Shown here: one piece after another, positions 12,701-24,778 of the stretch
Layout of the letters: the number at the start of each line of letters is the position of its first letter
Position numbering within the stretch: position 1 is the first letter of the stretch
NCBI RefSeq assembly: GCF_037038585.1
Contig: NC_092526.1
Span: forward strand, 35,105,501-35,169,500
Length of the DNA: 64,000 nucleotides
Reading direction: 5' to 3'
DNA from: Patagioenas fasciata
Lineage: Eukaryota > Chordata > Aves > Columbiformes > Columbidae
The notes under the pieces: generated by a model
Databases searched by the model: none
Seen by the model: only the letters and a program-made list of their open reading frames with translations
Told to the model about the DNA's origin: nothing
Position numbers and translations under genes: made by a program

Positions 12701-14586
12701 CTTGCCAGCTCCTGTAGCCTTGTGTGAGTGCCTGCTGTGTGATGTGACCCTCTTGTTGCAAGAAATGCCTCTCAGGGACAACAAAGAGCCCACAATAAGC
12801 AAATACACTTCTGATCCATTTTGCCTTTTCTATCAACCTCCTCTGTCCTGTTAGCAGAGCTGCTCTTCTTTCCCAGGATTCCTCACCCTCCCTCAGGAAT
12901 TCCTGAGGAGAGGAGGTGTGGGGCTTCAGCTTTGGCTTTAACTATTAGCTACCAAGATTATGCTGGGGAATATCTTGACCTCTTGGTGAACAAGGGCTCA
13001 TACTTTAGAGGTGACTTGGCTACAGAACTCACAGGACTCTGGGGAAGTGAGACAGTAGATAAGAAAATAAGAAGCTGAAAAAGAGGTGAGACTCAGAAAA
13101 GCTCCCAGTATCGCTTCTACCCTGAGCAAAAGGCAGGACATCATTGCTTGAGGTGGAGATGGGGAAAGAGTGAAAAATAAGCTATCAAGCTCCCTGTCAT
13201 CTGCAGGTTTGTCCTGCCAAGATACGAGCTCCTCAGGTGGAAAAAATTCATCAAGACCCCTCCGTTCACAGCCCATGAATGACCTCAGCCCTTTGAGAAA
13301 GCAGCGTTCCACATGCCTAATGGGTGTCACTCTCTTGAGCACATACATCAGAGCATTCGCAGTGTGACAGGCACTTGCCTGTGGTTTTGCACAGTGCTGC
13401 TGCCAAATTGGTCACTGCTGACCCTTCCTCTTGGCACCCCTACCTGTGTGCAGTGCTGGTCTGAATCCATTTCACCCCTACCCACCAAAAGCTTGCTGTC
13501 AGTGCCTTCAGGGTGGACTTGGTCACTTCAGCAAAGCCCTCCAGCACAAGTCAGAGTCAACAGTCTCAGGCCCTGTCACCCTCTCTGACGTCGCCCTGTG
13601 GCAGACACAAAGACCTTGACTGCGCATTGACCAGCCCTGGGATCTGTAATGCAGAGTTGCTGCTACAATATCTGAAGGCTTGAGTCAGGTCATAGCCGGC
13701 TCTGTGGCTCCAGTTCAGTGATGGATGGATATGCCATTCCCCAGGCTAGGGGTTATCTGGGCTATTTAGGTTATTCTAGGCATCTGTGTTATCTCAGTAT
13801 TCAGTATCCATCCCTCTCCATGATCCTGGATAATGGAGCACTGGTTCCATCCCCACAGCCTTCAAACTTAAAATTCTTGCTGCTCCTTTTCTCCTCTCCA
13901 TCACATGACAGTTCTCCCCCAACATGTCTCACTTAATTCTACTGTATTCACTGAAAAGTGGTGTAAGAGTTTCCTTTAGCCTACTAAAGTATCACAAAAC
14001 CAGAGTAAAGCACTCAGAGTGTTTTATTTAACTGCTTACAAAAGCTGGGAGGCAGCCTGGTCTTCAAACAGAGAGGTGCAGTTGTCGTTGCAGCCACTCA
14101 CCCTGATGGGACTTGTTCTTGCAGTTGTTCTCCTTAACCACAGGTCCCAGTCCCTGGTTTGCTTGACTCCAGCCAAGGGGAAGAAGAAGACAAGACACAG
14201 TGGGAGCCCATGGAGGAAGAGAGATAAGCTTGTGATGCTGATTCCTCTCTTTTTTATTTTATGCATCCTAAAAACCATTTTCTCATAGTTGCTACCTGTC
14301 TAGTCTTTTAGAGGTAGAAGCCTTTTGTAGGCAGTATCTTCTAAGGGAGATGTTATCTCTTTTCAGGAGATCTTTCCCAAAGGGACAGGGTGCCCACTGC
14401 ATGGTCACAGGCCAAGCAATGAGCATGAGTACATGGTCTGGAGCAGAGGCACCGAGGACGTCTGGGTCCATTTGGATTTTGTTGCTGTGGTTGGATTCTT
14501 TGATATCTCATAAAGAGTGATTCATGTTTCGGCCTTTCCTTGTGGCAGGGGTTTTTATAACAGCTTTCTCTGGTGTATAATAAGAG

Positions 14587-14618
14587 CTGAGTGAGTGATG
14601 AATTCTTCCCTCACTCAG
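14587..14618. repeat. Perfect 9-bp inverted repeat with 14-nt loop
   Basis: CTGAGTGAG (14587-14595) and CTCACTCAG (14610-14618) are exact reverse complements. A small hairpin could form, but it is too short for a microRNA precursor. Confidence 0.8.
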
Positions 14619-15585
14619 GATATTTATAGCGTTTTTCTTTCTTCTTGAGCGAGTCACCTATTTTCACAAGGCTTGTAGGCGCTTCGTGTCAGTGAGACTT
14701 CAGCTCCTTTGCTAAATCTGGGGGAGATTGCCCAAAGGGTTCAAAAGTGTCTCAGGAATGGGATGGTGGACTGACTGGGGGCATCAGAGGTCCCATTGCA
14801 CGAGACTTCCAGTTTAAGAAATCAAGCCAAGAGCCACAAGACTACACAGTTCACCCTTTATTTTTGAAGGCACCAGGGGTCACATTTCCCATCTCCACAG
14901 ATGAGCAGACTAACGTTTTATTTCTCATTTTATACTGGAGCTGGGTTCTCAGTATTTTGCTGTGGAAGCTGGGATTATATTGGTATCGTCTCTTCCAGGG
15001 TGCATCAGCTCCAGATGGGATGAGATCCAGAGCATTTCATGTGGGTTTATGATAGCTCTCCTGATTACACAGAACAGATATGGACCAGCAATGGATTTCT
15101 CTTCACCAAGGGCTTATTCTGCATTCTGGGTAAGCAAGTATAGCAACCTGACTACTTCTGTGTCCCCAAAACACGTGTCTGGATACCTGTTTTCACCTGG
15201 AGGGGTCAATAAAAGTAAGCAGGTCAGCAGCTAAGGCGCCAAGATGCCCATCCATCTCCCCTCGGCCACTGTTTTGTAGTCTCACGTACAGAGCTGGAGC
15301 TGCAGAAATTAATGCTTGTGCAATGGAGGTTTGAGCCTAAGGGAGGTCTCCTGTCTAAGCAGAAAAAATGTCAGGTTTTAAAATACTTCACAACCATTTG
15401 TAACTTTCTCCAAGGAGAGTCTTGTGGCTTCCGTTTCACCGGTTAATACAGAATGCCATTTCCCATTACAGGAATAATATAAAACACAATACCGTAAAAC
15501 TGACAGCAAAATGGTATTCTGAGGGCTTTTTCCATCTGTACCTAATACACAGCTTCTGGGTTTTTTTCCCCTTGCATTTTCTTTT

Positions 15586-15640
15586 TTGTTTGGTTGGTTT
15601 GTTTGGTTGGTTTGTGGTTCTGTTTGTTTGTTTGTTTTTA
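15586..15640. repeat. T/G-rich simple repeat (TTTG/TTGG)n
   Basis: Repeated TTTGG, TTGGT and TTTGT units on the plus strand form an impure microsatellite after a T-rich stretch (15561-15588). Confidence 0.85.
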
Positions 15641-16395
15641 ATATTGGCAGAGGGAAAACAGAAGATTTCCCACCTCACATGGATGCTTTTTGCTCCCTTT
15701 ACCTTGGCCAGGCTCCCGGTCTCCACAGCACCTCTCCCTCTGTGGATGCTGCCCCCATGACAGTGCTGCCCATGTTCTGCATTCCCCATCTCCAGGCTGG
15801 TCTGAGGCCCAGGTTAGCCCCACATCCCCCCTCCCTCTGCCTGGGGGGAGCACCTTGTACCATCCTCCTGCAGCTCTGTGCACTTGTGCCCTCCTCCTTT
15901 TCCCACAGCCTGATTTATTGGGATTATCTTTCCCTTTTACAGCCACCCTTCGCTATGCCTGATTGCAGTGACCTCTGGTCCCTGCATAGCTCGCATTCCT
16001 CTGGGGGGGCTGTGGGCCACTGGGAAGAGGTTTCTCCTTCCCTGGGTGACTCCAGATGAGATCAACAAGGTCCTTCTGCCAATCCATCCATGCTGGTATC
16101 CAGCCCTGTGCTTTCTCTACCCCAAGAACTTGCCCTGGGCAAGGCCAGGTGGCTGGGGGATGATGTGGGTCTCCAGGGACGATGTTCTGTCTCTGAGCTA
16201 GTGACCCACAAGGCAAAGAAAGCAACAGCAGAGTCTGCCTCTGCCATGAGGACATGCTGCTCCTCCTGTCCAGTGTACCTCAAAAACTTGTCTCCTTCAC
16301 TCCCTGAAGCTGGGGAAATGTGATGCTGAACCTCCCTAGGGCTGGCATATGTGGTGGGGTTAGGGAGAGGACATCTTCCTGAGACCAAGACAGTA

Positions 16396-16424
16396 ATTTT
16401 ATCAGTCTTCATTTTATCAGTCTT
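16396..16424. repeat. 15-bp tandem duplication
   Basis: ATTTTATCAGTCTTC is followed directly by ATTTTATCAGTCTT, a nearly complete second copy. Probably replication slippage. Confidence 0.9.
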
Positions 16425-16917
16425 GTCAAGTCTTCTCTTCCCCTTTCCAGCCCCTGTGCAGGATCGAAGCAGGTACAGCAATGCTGAACATGGGGATCAC
16501 ACCGTACCAAGTGTTACGCCTGGCAGAGCCAGAGCTCCTCAGACAACAAGGGGCTGGAGAATATCTGAAACTGCTGAGAGCAGTCTAGGCATGCTCATCA
16601 GTGTGTGTTGGCAGCTCTTGCCTTGGCAGGATCCCTTCTCTCAACCTACCCAACAGGGCAGTGTGAATGAGCCATACTCCAACAGGCTCCCTTCAGCTGC
16701 AGCTCATCTCCCATGGTACTAAAAGGAACCACTTCTGAAGTGAGCTGGACTTAGGGTTGAGGCCACATCCAGCTGGCTGTGTCCTCTCCTTCCCTGGGGA
16801 TGAGCAGCGTCCAGCCACCATGCAATTCCTGCATGCCATGTAGCAATGGGGATTATCCCGCCCTGGCATCTTGCTGCTTGTCTCCATGAGAAGAGACTCC
16901 TTTAAATCCTTAGATTT

Positions 16918-16941
16918 AAAAAAAAAAAAAAAAAAAAAAAA
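16918..16941. repeat. A24 homopolymer
   Basis: Twenty-four consecutive A. Upstream sequence shows no recognisable retrocopy or SINE body, so I treat it as a simple repeat. Confidence 0.9.
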
Positions 16942-17499
16942 GATGAGTCAAGCTGTTGCAAAATCCTGAAACATCAAACTCATGAGTTATTTTTTAGGGT
17001 GGTTTTTGTTTAATTCTAAGTACTGGCTTCTTTTCATCTGCCATCTCACCCAGAAGGCTGCAAGTCTCTTTCCTTCTGACATCCGAGAGGGAAGGTGGCG
17101 GTCCTCAGCATGAAAAGTTACCCATGGGATGCGGATCTTTTACTAAACTGCTAAATACCATAGCTCTCCCAATAGGATTACCAGCAGTGGAATCATGTGG
17201 ATGAGCCCGTATCACCCATGAGGGAAGTGACAGCCCTGCAAAAGCACTGACTGCTGCACAGCATGCATGGAGCCAGGATGGATTCTGCAATGCTGTGTAA
17301 AATCCTCATGCTCACGGTATGTGTACCAGAAAATGTCTGCACAGCCTGGAGAGAAAGCACCCCCCTGCATCGGCCCATAAAGAACACTGCATTTTACCAA
17401 GCACGATTCTGGGAATCTTCGCTCTGTGAATCAGTCTCTTGTGCAGCTGGTCAGGAGAGGATCTTGCTGGAGGTGTTTAGAACAGGAATGTGACATGAA

Positions 17500-17720
17500 A
17501 CACGTGAAATGCTGGAAATTAAATATAAGGGTTTAGATTTTACCTGAAATGTTAGCATTTTAAATAACCAGCAGCCAGGTAATGAGGTAACCCAGCCTAT
17601 GTGACTGATAGCAGTGATGATTGATAGCAAACTGTATTGCCAGACCTTTCACTGCAGGTAATTACAAATCAGCAAATACCCTGAAGTGATTAATTACTGC
17701 CTGACATGCTTTTGGAGACA
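17500..17720. promoter_or_regulatory. Candidate conserved non-coding element / enhancer (B)
   Basis: A non-repetitive block with an E-box CACGTG (17502-17507), GGAAATTAAATATAAGG, GCATTTTAAATAACC, and two TAATTA-type sites (CAGGTAATTACAAATC and GTGATTAATTACTGCC). There is no coding potential. The composition resembles deeply conserved vertebrate elements, but conservation itself is not tested. Confidence 0.33.
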
Positions 17721-17842
17721 ATGTAGGCTCAGGGAAGCCCCCTCACCCCAATCATTTTTCTTTCCTAGGAAGGAGACTTTTGCTAGTTTTGTTTATAATT
17801 GGGGAGGATTGAGTCAATGTTATGAGAACACCATCAACCAAG

Positions 17843-17864
17843 AGTTGTGAAACAGTTGTGAAAC
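17843..17864. repeat. 11-bp tandem duplication
   Basis: AGTTGTGAAAC occurs twice head to tail, followed by a short CA-rich stretch (17864-17872). Confidence 0.9.
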
Positions 17865-19227
17865 ACACACACGTGCACAGCCACAGCCCCTGCCAGATCC
17901 ACCCCCTGCCTGCACTCTGCACTGGAGCTGATGACACAAGAGATGAGCTCCTGAGAAGAGCTGGCTCTAAAGCTGTCAGCTTTCCCAGGCTGCGAGGCAT
18001 TTCTGCCTTTGTTTTCTTTTAATAGAGCTAATTTTCTGGGGACATGAGAATGATCAGACTGATTCAAACATGTCTCTGTTTTGGATGCTGATGTAATAAC
18101 CCTCTTGGTGGAGATGAAACACCTCCCAGCTCCTCCTGGCTGCCCTGGTGTTGGTCAGGGAGGTGGGAAAGGGAGTGATGGTGGATGATGGAGGGACTCA
18201 AGGATTCTCAGTGATTTGTTTTTCAGTCCTCTGGCAGGGACAACACCGGAGGGGGTGTAAATACACCGACAGCATGCTGGCACAAGCATTTTGGCAAAGC
18301 CAAAAAAGCTCTATTGGAATAAAGTCCTATGGTGACTGGACCAAGAAGCTTGACCAAGCCTTGATGCTTTCTGTAAATCTTTTGCCTTTCTCATCTTGGG
18401 AACGGTTGCCACATGGCTTTCTTGTGTTTTGGCTGGTGCGGTTCTTGGTGCTGTAGCCATGGATATTCTTGGTTTCACCCATACAAATTTAAGATCATAT
18501 TTTTAACTCCTCCTCCCACCCTGCACTAAGATTGTGTCTGACAACCAAGCATGGCCTAGAAAATGTGATTGTGATTGATTTTGTTGCCTGGAGCCCATGT
18601 CGATTTGAAATTATGTCAGTGTTTTGTTCTGCAAGTCGATTTTTTTGTTGTTGTTTTTAAGTTCTTCCACAGTTAGGACTTGCTGCTTTCCCTTAAAGAT
18701 GTTAGGTTTGGCCTGAGCATGGTAGGATTAAAACTGAATTTTTCACTCTGTCTCTCATTGCTCTTGTCTTGCAGAACCTGCTCCACCCAGCCCGGCTCAG
18801 GGACTTCTCTGCAGTCTGGTCAGGGCTCTGCAAGGATCCTGGGGTCTTATTCCCTCTTCTTGCTTCCCATTTCTCCTGATGACTGTGAAGGCCATGTCTC
18901 AGCTGAGGTAAAAGAGAAGCACCGGGGCAGGGAAGGGACTCCCCTCTTCTTCATGCTCTCAGGAGCCAGAGCTTGAGATGTCACTGTCAAACTGCTGTAA
19001 ATTATCTTCCATGCCTTGATAATCCCCAAGGAGGTGAGAATACCCCAAAGCAAGACCTTGGGCCATCAGGTCAACCTGAAAATCGTCCAGAAAACAAACA
19101 CAAGCCCTCGAGCAACTCACCAGAAACTGTGTCTTCTGTGGTAAATTGAAAGATGGACAAGAAGGGGCCAGACCTGCAGGGGACAGGATTTAAATGACTC
19201 GCTGTGTCCGTTATGGCTTGTACATGT

Positions 19228-19345
19228 CCAGAGCCTGTTTGTGAGTAATTAATGTGGTTGTCTTAAGCAGAGCCGTGGAGAGCGTGATTAAGTAATTAAT
19301 AGTAATTAAAGGCACATTATCCACAGGCGAAATGAAGGAGGGAGG
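19228..19345. promoter_or_regulatory. Candidate conserved non-coding element / enhancer (C)
   Basis: Within about 110 bases there are four TAATTA-type homeodomain cores: GAGTAATTAATG, AAGTAATTAATAG and TAGTAATTAAAGG, the first two each containing overlapping TAATTA and ATTAAT. The density is well above the surroundings. There is no repeat family and no ORF. Confidence 0.33.
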
Positions 19346-22300
19346 AGGCACCTGCCTGTGCGTGCCTGAGGCTCACCCCATTTTCACAAAGCAGTGTCTT
19401 TAAAATTTTAATTCAAAAACTAAAATCAGAATGCAACTTTCCACTAGTTTTAACTCATAACTCTACCATGCTATTTGATGAGCTTATCTAGGAGCTGTCT
19501 TTGCAAAGCTCCTACTCCATCCTATTTCAGTCAGTGAAGATATAACCCTTAGACCCTTTTGCCATTAATGTGGGGTCTGGCTTAAGGGGAGGTTTGGAAC
19601 AGGGACAGTAAACCAACCTCACTCCTATCTATCCCCACCTCTGCTAGTCTCAGGTGTTAAGGATGAGGAGGAGAGAAAATCTGTGTGAGTTGGTTTCTTC
19701 TTCTGAGTCACCCAATCAACAGCAAAGCCAAGGCAGGGGCAAGAAAAAAAGAAACGTTGGAGTGAGGAATTCAGGTTTAGGCTTAACCTCTCTTTGCTTT
19801 GAAAAGAAACAGATCAGTCCCTTTTAAGATGGAGAGAGGAAAAAAAAAAAAGTCTGAGCTTTGTAGAAATTTCCCTGCATTATTTGCTGAATCAGACTTG
19901 AAGCTACAACTATTTCTTTCACCAAAAAGGGCACTTTTTAAAGTGGATTTACCTTTCCAGCTCTAACCCCTGCTGGTCTCCCTTGCCTTCAGCTATGTTT
20001 TGCCAGCAGGAGTAGACTTTACATGAACTGCCCTTAGCAACATCCAGGGAGCTCATATCAAGAGAAAAGATGCACTGAAGTTTTACATTTCCTACTTGCA
20101 AACCCTTTCCCTTTCCTTTTCAACATTTCCCCCTGCTGCAAAGAGTAGCTGAGCTGTAGATCTTGAATTATTTTCATGCCTTTGCCCCATTTAGACATTG
20201 CAGGACATTAGACAGAACTGAGAACTGAATCTGCTTCTCAAAGTCACACCACACAGTGTAAGGCTCCCAGGCATTTTCCCGCAGCCAAAAATCTCCTGAC
20301 ATTTCATATATTAAATCTGTTTACTGAAGCTGTTCTTCTGCCATAATACTTTTCCACAAGCTATATATTTGCCCTTGCTACGGCTTCTCTAAAAGAAAAA
20401 AAAACTGTCAGGGCGTCTGGCTTATGCCAGCACAATGAGTTTTCTTGCGAGTGAGTCACTGCATTTGCAAGGCTGGAGCTGGAAGCTGGATTTCTGTATC
20501 ATTCCTGGGGACCTACCTACAGAGAAAAGCTAATCCAGGGTATGCAAGGATGCAAAAGAATACAGGTTTAAGGTGAATTTGGGAAGAAAAGTATTGTTTT
20601 TTTCTTTCCCACCCTGTTTAGCAATTGCATCCATGGTGGATTGCATTAAAGCCAAAAGGAGGGTTCTGCTTACAGAGTCAGAGGAAGGTCCCCATGTAAA
20701 TGAGTCCACCTGGGATAATCAGGAGTAGCTGTTCTGTGTAAGGTAAAGCCTTGGGAGCAGCACTGAGGGGAATGAAAGACAAACTCCTTTTTCTTCATGC
20801 TCCCCCTCTCATTATTATCTACACATAAATTATTCACATTCTTTGCAAGCTGAGTCTTGTCTTGACTGAGGGAGTTCAGATCATTAGAAACTCAACAATT
20901 TTGTGCATATTTCATGATAAAGGGAGCTCCAACAGGGCAGGAGGTTAGGAGAAGGAAGAAAAGGGGTAGGAATTCTTCTGCTGCCATTTCTGCTCCCATG
21001 AGTTTCCTGAGATTTCTGGACTGCTGATACCAGAGGCTCCTGGACATCCAGTAAGAAAAAAGCCATGAAGAAGATGGCAGGACCTCCCAGAGAGGCCAGA
21101 GGACCCACATGCATCAGGGTGGGATGCTCTCAGGGAGCATCACCTCACTGGAAAAAGGCCAGAGATGCTGTGCTGGGGAATAAGTGATGCCATGGAGCAT
21201 AGGGTCTCCTTGTACCCTGCTCAGATTTCAAGGTAAGTTTCATTATATATATATTTAATAACAGAACATGCCTTAAAAAGTTTCCAGTAAAGAGCCATCT
21301 AAAAGTGAACAAGATCCATTCCAGAAAAGTTGTTTCAGCATTATCCAAATGCCCAAGGTCACTGCAGCTTGCTTTTTTTTCACCCCCGTAGTGGCGTTTT
21401 GCCATCAGCATTTCCATGAAATGGCTTATTTTTGATGAATTCTTGGTTTCAGATGGCAAGGGAAGAGGATCACTGGATGGTTTCCAAACAGCTCCATTAC
21501 AGATGCCAACATTTTGCATGAGGCCTCTCTCACCCTGTTTTATTGATCACTAAGACATGACCTCCCAGGGCTGAGTCTGCCCAGGAGCAAGTAGCGATGG
21601 GACCTCAGTGGCCCTCCCCCTCCTGCCTCTGTGTGTAGCTCCACTGCAGCACTCCCAGTTCAGGACTTAGTAGAAATTTGGGTCTGTCCCCATCTGCCCA
21701 AGCAAACAGGCTCCAAAATGTACCTAACCTTTCCCAGCCCATCAAAAATCATACCTGCCACCTCCAGCTCTCTGATGCAGCCCCAGCCCAAGTCTGGAGG
21801 ATACTCCGGATTTCTTATCTTGTTGAATTTCCCTCTTCCACCCTCTCTGGTTTCAGAGCAGAAATAGGACCCAGTTTAGTGAGGATGTGTAAAGGTTCTT
21901 CCCCATCCTACAGGATGGTGGCTCAGAAAACTGTGATTGCCAGTGGGGAGGAGGAGATGCTTGAGCTAAGGGCTAACACTGGCACAGCAGCCAGTGGACA
22001 CAAAGTGGTTGGGAAAAGTTGTAGGCTGGAAATTAAAAGGCTCCTGACCACCAGAAGAAATATTCAATTTAAGAGGAACAGGCAGAGCCATGGTAGGCAA
22101 GAGGCCTCTTGAAGGGAACAGAGTTGGTGAGTCCCACAAGCTGGTAGAGAACAGGTCAGCTCAGTGCTGGGATGGGGCTCCCACCTCATCCCAGTGCCAC
22201 CAGGCATGTGCCAGACCACAGTGGAGGAAAGCAGCTTTCATAAGCTGTGGTGAGGATCCTTCAGCCATTGGTGAAGACAAGGCTCTTCCAACTCCAACCT

Positions 22301-22504
22301 GTGTCTGAAGTGAGCCCAGCGTTTCTCTCTCCCAGCATAAGCCTGGGCTGCCATGGGGCACTGGTACATGGCTGCCTGCTGATGCTGAAACCTTGAGGGA
22401 AAGGAGGTCCTGGTGACATGAGAGCTAATGAAATATTTGCAGTATACTCTCCCTGTGTGCAATTATAGATACTTAAAAAACAGAACATAGATTGGATAGA
22501 AACT

Positions 22505-22530
22505 TTTATATACGTATGTATACATATGAA
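22505..22530. repeat. Short TA/TATG-rich microsatellite
   Basis: TTTTATATACGTATGTATAC followed by ATATG is an impure alternating purine-pyrimidine tract. Confidence 0.6.
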
Positions 22531-23781
22531 AACATACCCAGGACTTATTTGCAAATAATTACACATAGGGAACTTGAACATTGCTGCTGTCTCAGCAGAC
22601 ACAGCCCCTCCTTCTCCCTCCCATCTTTCTGCGTCACTCTCTCTGTTACCTAGCTAAAAATAAAGGAGCGTTGGGCACCCAAGTCTCCCATGGGGAACAG
22701 CATGATAAACATCAACTCTTGGTGTTAGCAACCCATTCATTTGCTGCCTCAGGAGGCTCCTGTGCTCCAGCCCTGCAGTGAGGCTGGTGTGGGGAGGAGG
22801 TGGGGGATGAGGACATTACTCATTGACCACAAGCCCTCTTCTCCCAGGCTGTCCCTCATACAGACCTAAGCCAATTTTTAGCTTAAAATGAGCCAGTACA
22901 GGCTCTGCTCAGCTCAGAGCATCCTCAGAGGTTATAAATCCTCAGGCCACATTGCTAGAACTCCAGCAGGGCTGGTTTTTCCCAAACCAGCCCCTTCGAA
23001 GACCTCCAGATGGGTTTATGGCCTTCTCATGCTCCACCGCTCTCTTCAAACACATTGTCACACCAGGACTTCCTTGCCTGCAATCACAATTCTGTTTTCA
23101 CCCATTACACCCCAGCAGTTACCAGGGACACAGAGCAGCCAGGCTGAAAAGAAATGCTGATGCTGAGGTTTAACAAACAGTTTTGACCTCCCACCCCCTG
23201 CCCCCAACCAGCTTTGCTCTAATTGAGTTTTACAACGAGGCAGGAAGGAGAGGGAAGAGGATGCCCCAGATGGGTTATTTGTCCTGCATGATGTTTTGCA
23301 CCTGGTGAGGGACAAATCATCATAGAACTCTTTGCATCGCACCCTTGTGATGAAAAGATGGAGGTGGGCAGCACCTTAGGAGAAGCTGGGCTGGGTGGGA
23401 AGATGGTTGGCTTTGGTGCCAGGAGCTGCAGGCAAAACTGGAAGGAGATTATTTTAAACCATCCTTGCCCCATTCCCAGCCTTAGATGTCCTAGGGCTGC
23501 TGGAAGCCCCAGAAGAAATGCAGCAAGTCCCAGGGCTGGACTGAGGTTTGTGGGGAGACATCAGTAGGGTCTCCCACCTCTCTGGGACCACCAGATGCTA
23601 CCACGGCTATGCATGGGAGACAAAGACCTATGCAGCTGCACGAGGAAGACTAAAGGCCATTTTTTCTGGAGATGTGGCTGTCACTAGCTAGGCTGGATGG
23701 GGAACAACCAAATTCACACTCTAAGAATGGTGTATGAGTGGTGGGTCATTATTTTTGGTTGTTGGGTTTTGGGTGATGAAA

Positions 23782-23811
23782 TGTGTGTGTGTGTGTTTGT
23801 TTGTTTGTTTT
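23782..23811. repeat. Compound microsatellite (TG)n(TTTG)n
   Basis: About seven TG units run into about four TTTG units. A typical vertebrate microsatellite, likely length-polymorphic. Confidence 0.9.
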
Positions 23812-24650
23812 CCCACAACCCATTGTCATCTTGGCACCAACTAGCTCTAACAGATCCTTCCTTCTAAGCGATCAGGTGTTTTTTTAGGCTGGCTGGGAAA
23901 GAGTGTGGTCCATCCTGGGAAGATGTGATGGGCAAGAAAACATTGCAAAGCTGCAGCATTGCCATCCTCCATTCTGCCTTTAGACACATTAAACCAGCAG
24001 CAGAAGCCAAAGGACGGGGAAGTTGCCAAAGACTTGAAAGGGCCCCCTTGTCAGAGAGTGCATGCGGCAAGGGAGGGGGCTTTCCGAGAGCTATTTAAAC
24101 ATTAACCAGCAGAACAATTGCCTTGTGTTCCCGTTTCCTATTGCCACACTGGTCTTTTGCCTCTGTGTGGGTGGATCTGCAGGGTCCTGAGCTGCCTCCA
24201 GCCCTGGAGAGATGGCCTGTTCACAGCTGGCACGGTGCTGCAGCGGTGACAGGAGCCTCCATGCCACCCCCTCTGCCTGCAGGACTTCATTACTGTCCCT
24301 GCAGCTGCTGGGGAGCTCAGGGGCTGAGGGTTTAAAACACGTTATTAACTTCCCTCCTGCAGTCATAACTTGGAGGATACGGCTGGAGGGTTTCAGAGAG
24401 CCACAGATCATAAAATAAAGTTCAGCTGAATGCTGAACGGAGGCACTCAGCCCTGACACTGTTCTTCTGCCCACAGGGCAAGCAGGAGCACCCGGACCTG
24501 CAGCAATCTTCCCCCACCCAAGCACCATTCAACCCTTTTCCTCACCACGTAGAGGACAATCCTGCAGCTTTAACATCTTCAGTATGGGGATCTGAGTATC
24601 ACACCACCAATTTATTCCTTTAGCCTTGGGAGTAAACAAAATGTTGGCGA

Positions 24651-24778
24651 CCTTCTTTTACACATGTGGAAAAGAAACATGGAGGCGTCTAAAGTGGCGT
24701 GACCAGGGTTACACAGGAGTTGGTGGCAGAGACTGAAGAACTGCATTGAGACCTAACTTTGTGTCCTGCTCTCTTTTC
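24651..24778 (+). mobile_element. MIR-like ancient SINE relic
   Basis: The order of MIR landmarks is kept: a TTTTACACATGTGGAAAAGAAAC-type stretch, GTGGCGTGACCAGGGTTACAC, then AGTTGGTGGCAGAGACTG, then a region ending GTCCTGCTCTCTTTTCC. In the MIR core these correspond to ACAGATGAGGAAACTGAGGC, CAAGGTCACACAG, AGTGGCAGAGC and the CCC-GTGCTCTTA end. MIR elements predate the mammal-bird split, so relics in a bird are expected but rare. Confidence 0.6.

Larger units (their letters stand above)
9791..17499. other. Intergenic, no gene seen
   Basis: Only simple repeats and a small hairpin are seen. The stretch 14460-14700 has TATTTATAGCG and TTTTTATAACAGC and could be another regulatory block, but it is weaker than the listed candidates. 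Confidence 0.55.
19346..24650. other. Intergenic, no gene seen
   Basis: Unique sequence with short A or T runs (19841-19851) and two microsatellites listed separately. No exon-like frame with flanking splice signals was recognised. Confidence 0.55.

Noticed and set aside
14587-14618. Hairpin as a microRNA precursor
   Set aside because: The stem is only 9 bp with a 14-nt loop, far shorter than a pre-miRNA.
16918-16941. Poly(A) run as the tail of a processed pseudogene
   Set aside because: No coding remnant or target-site duplication could be recognised upstream.
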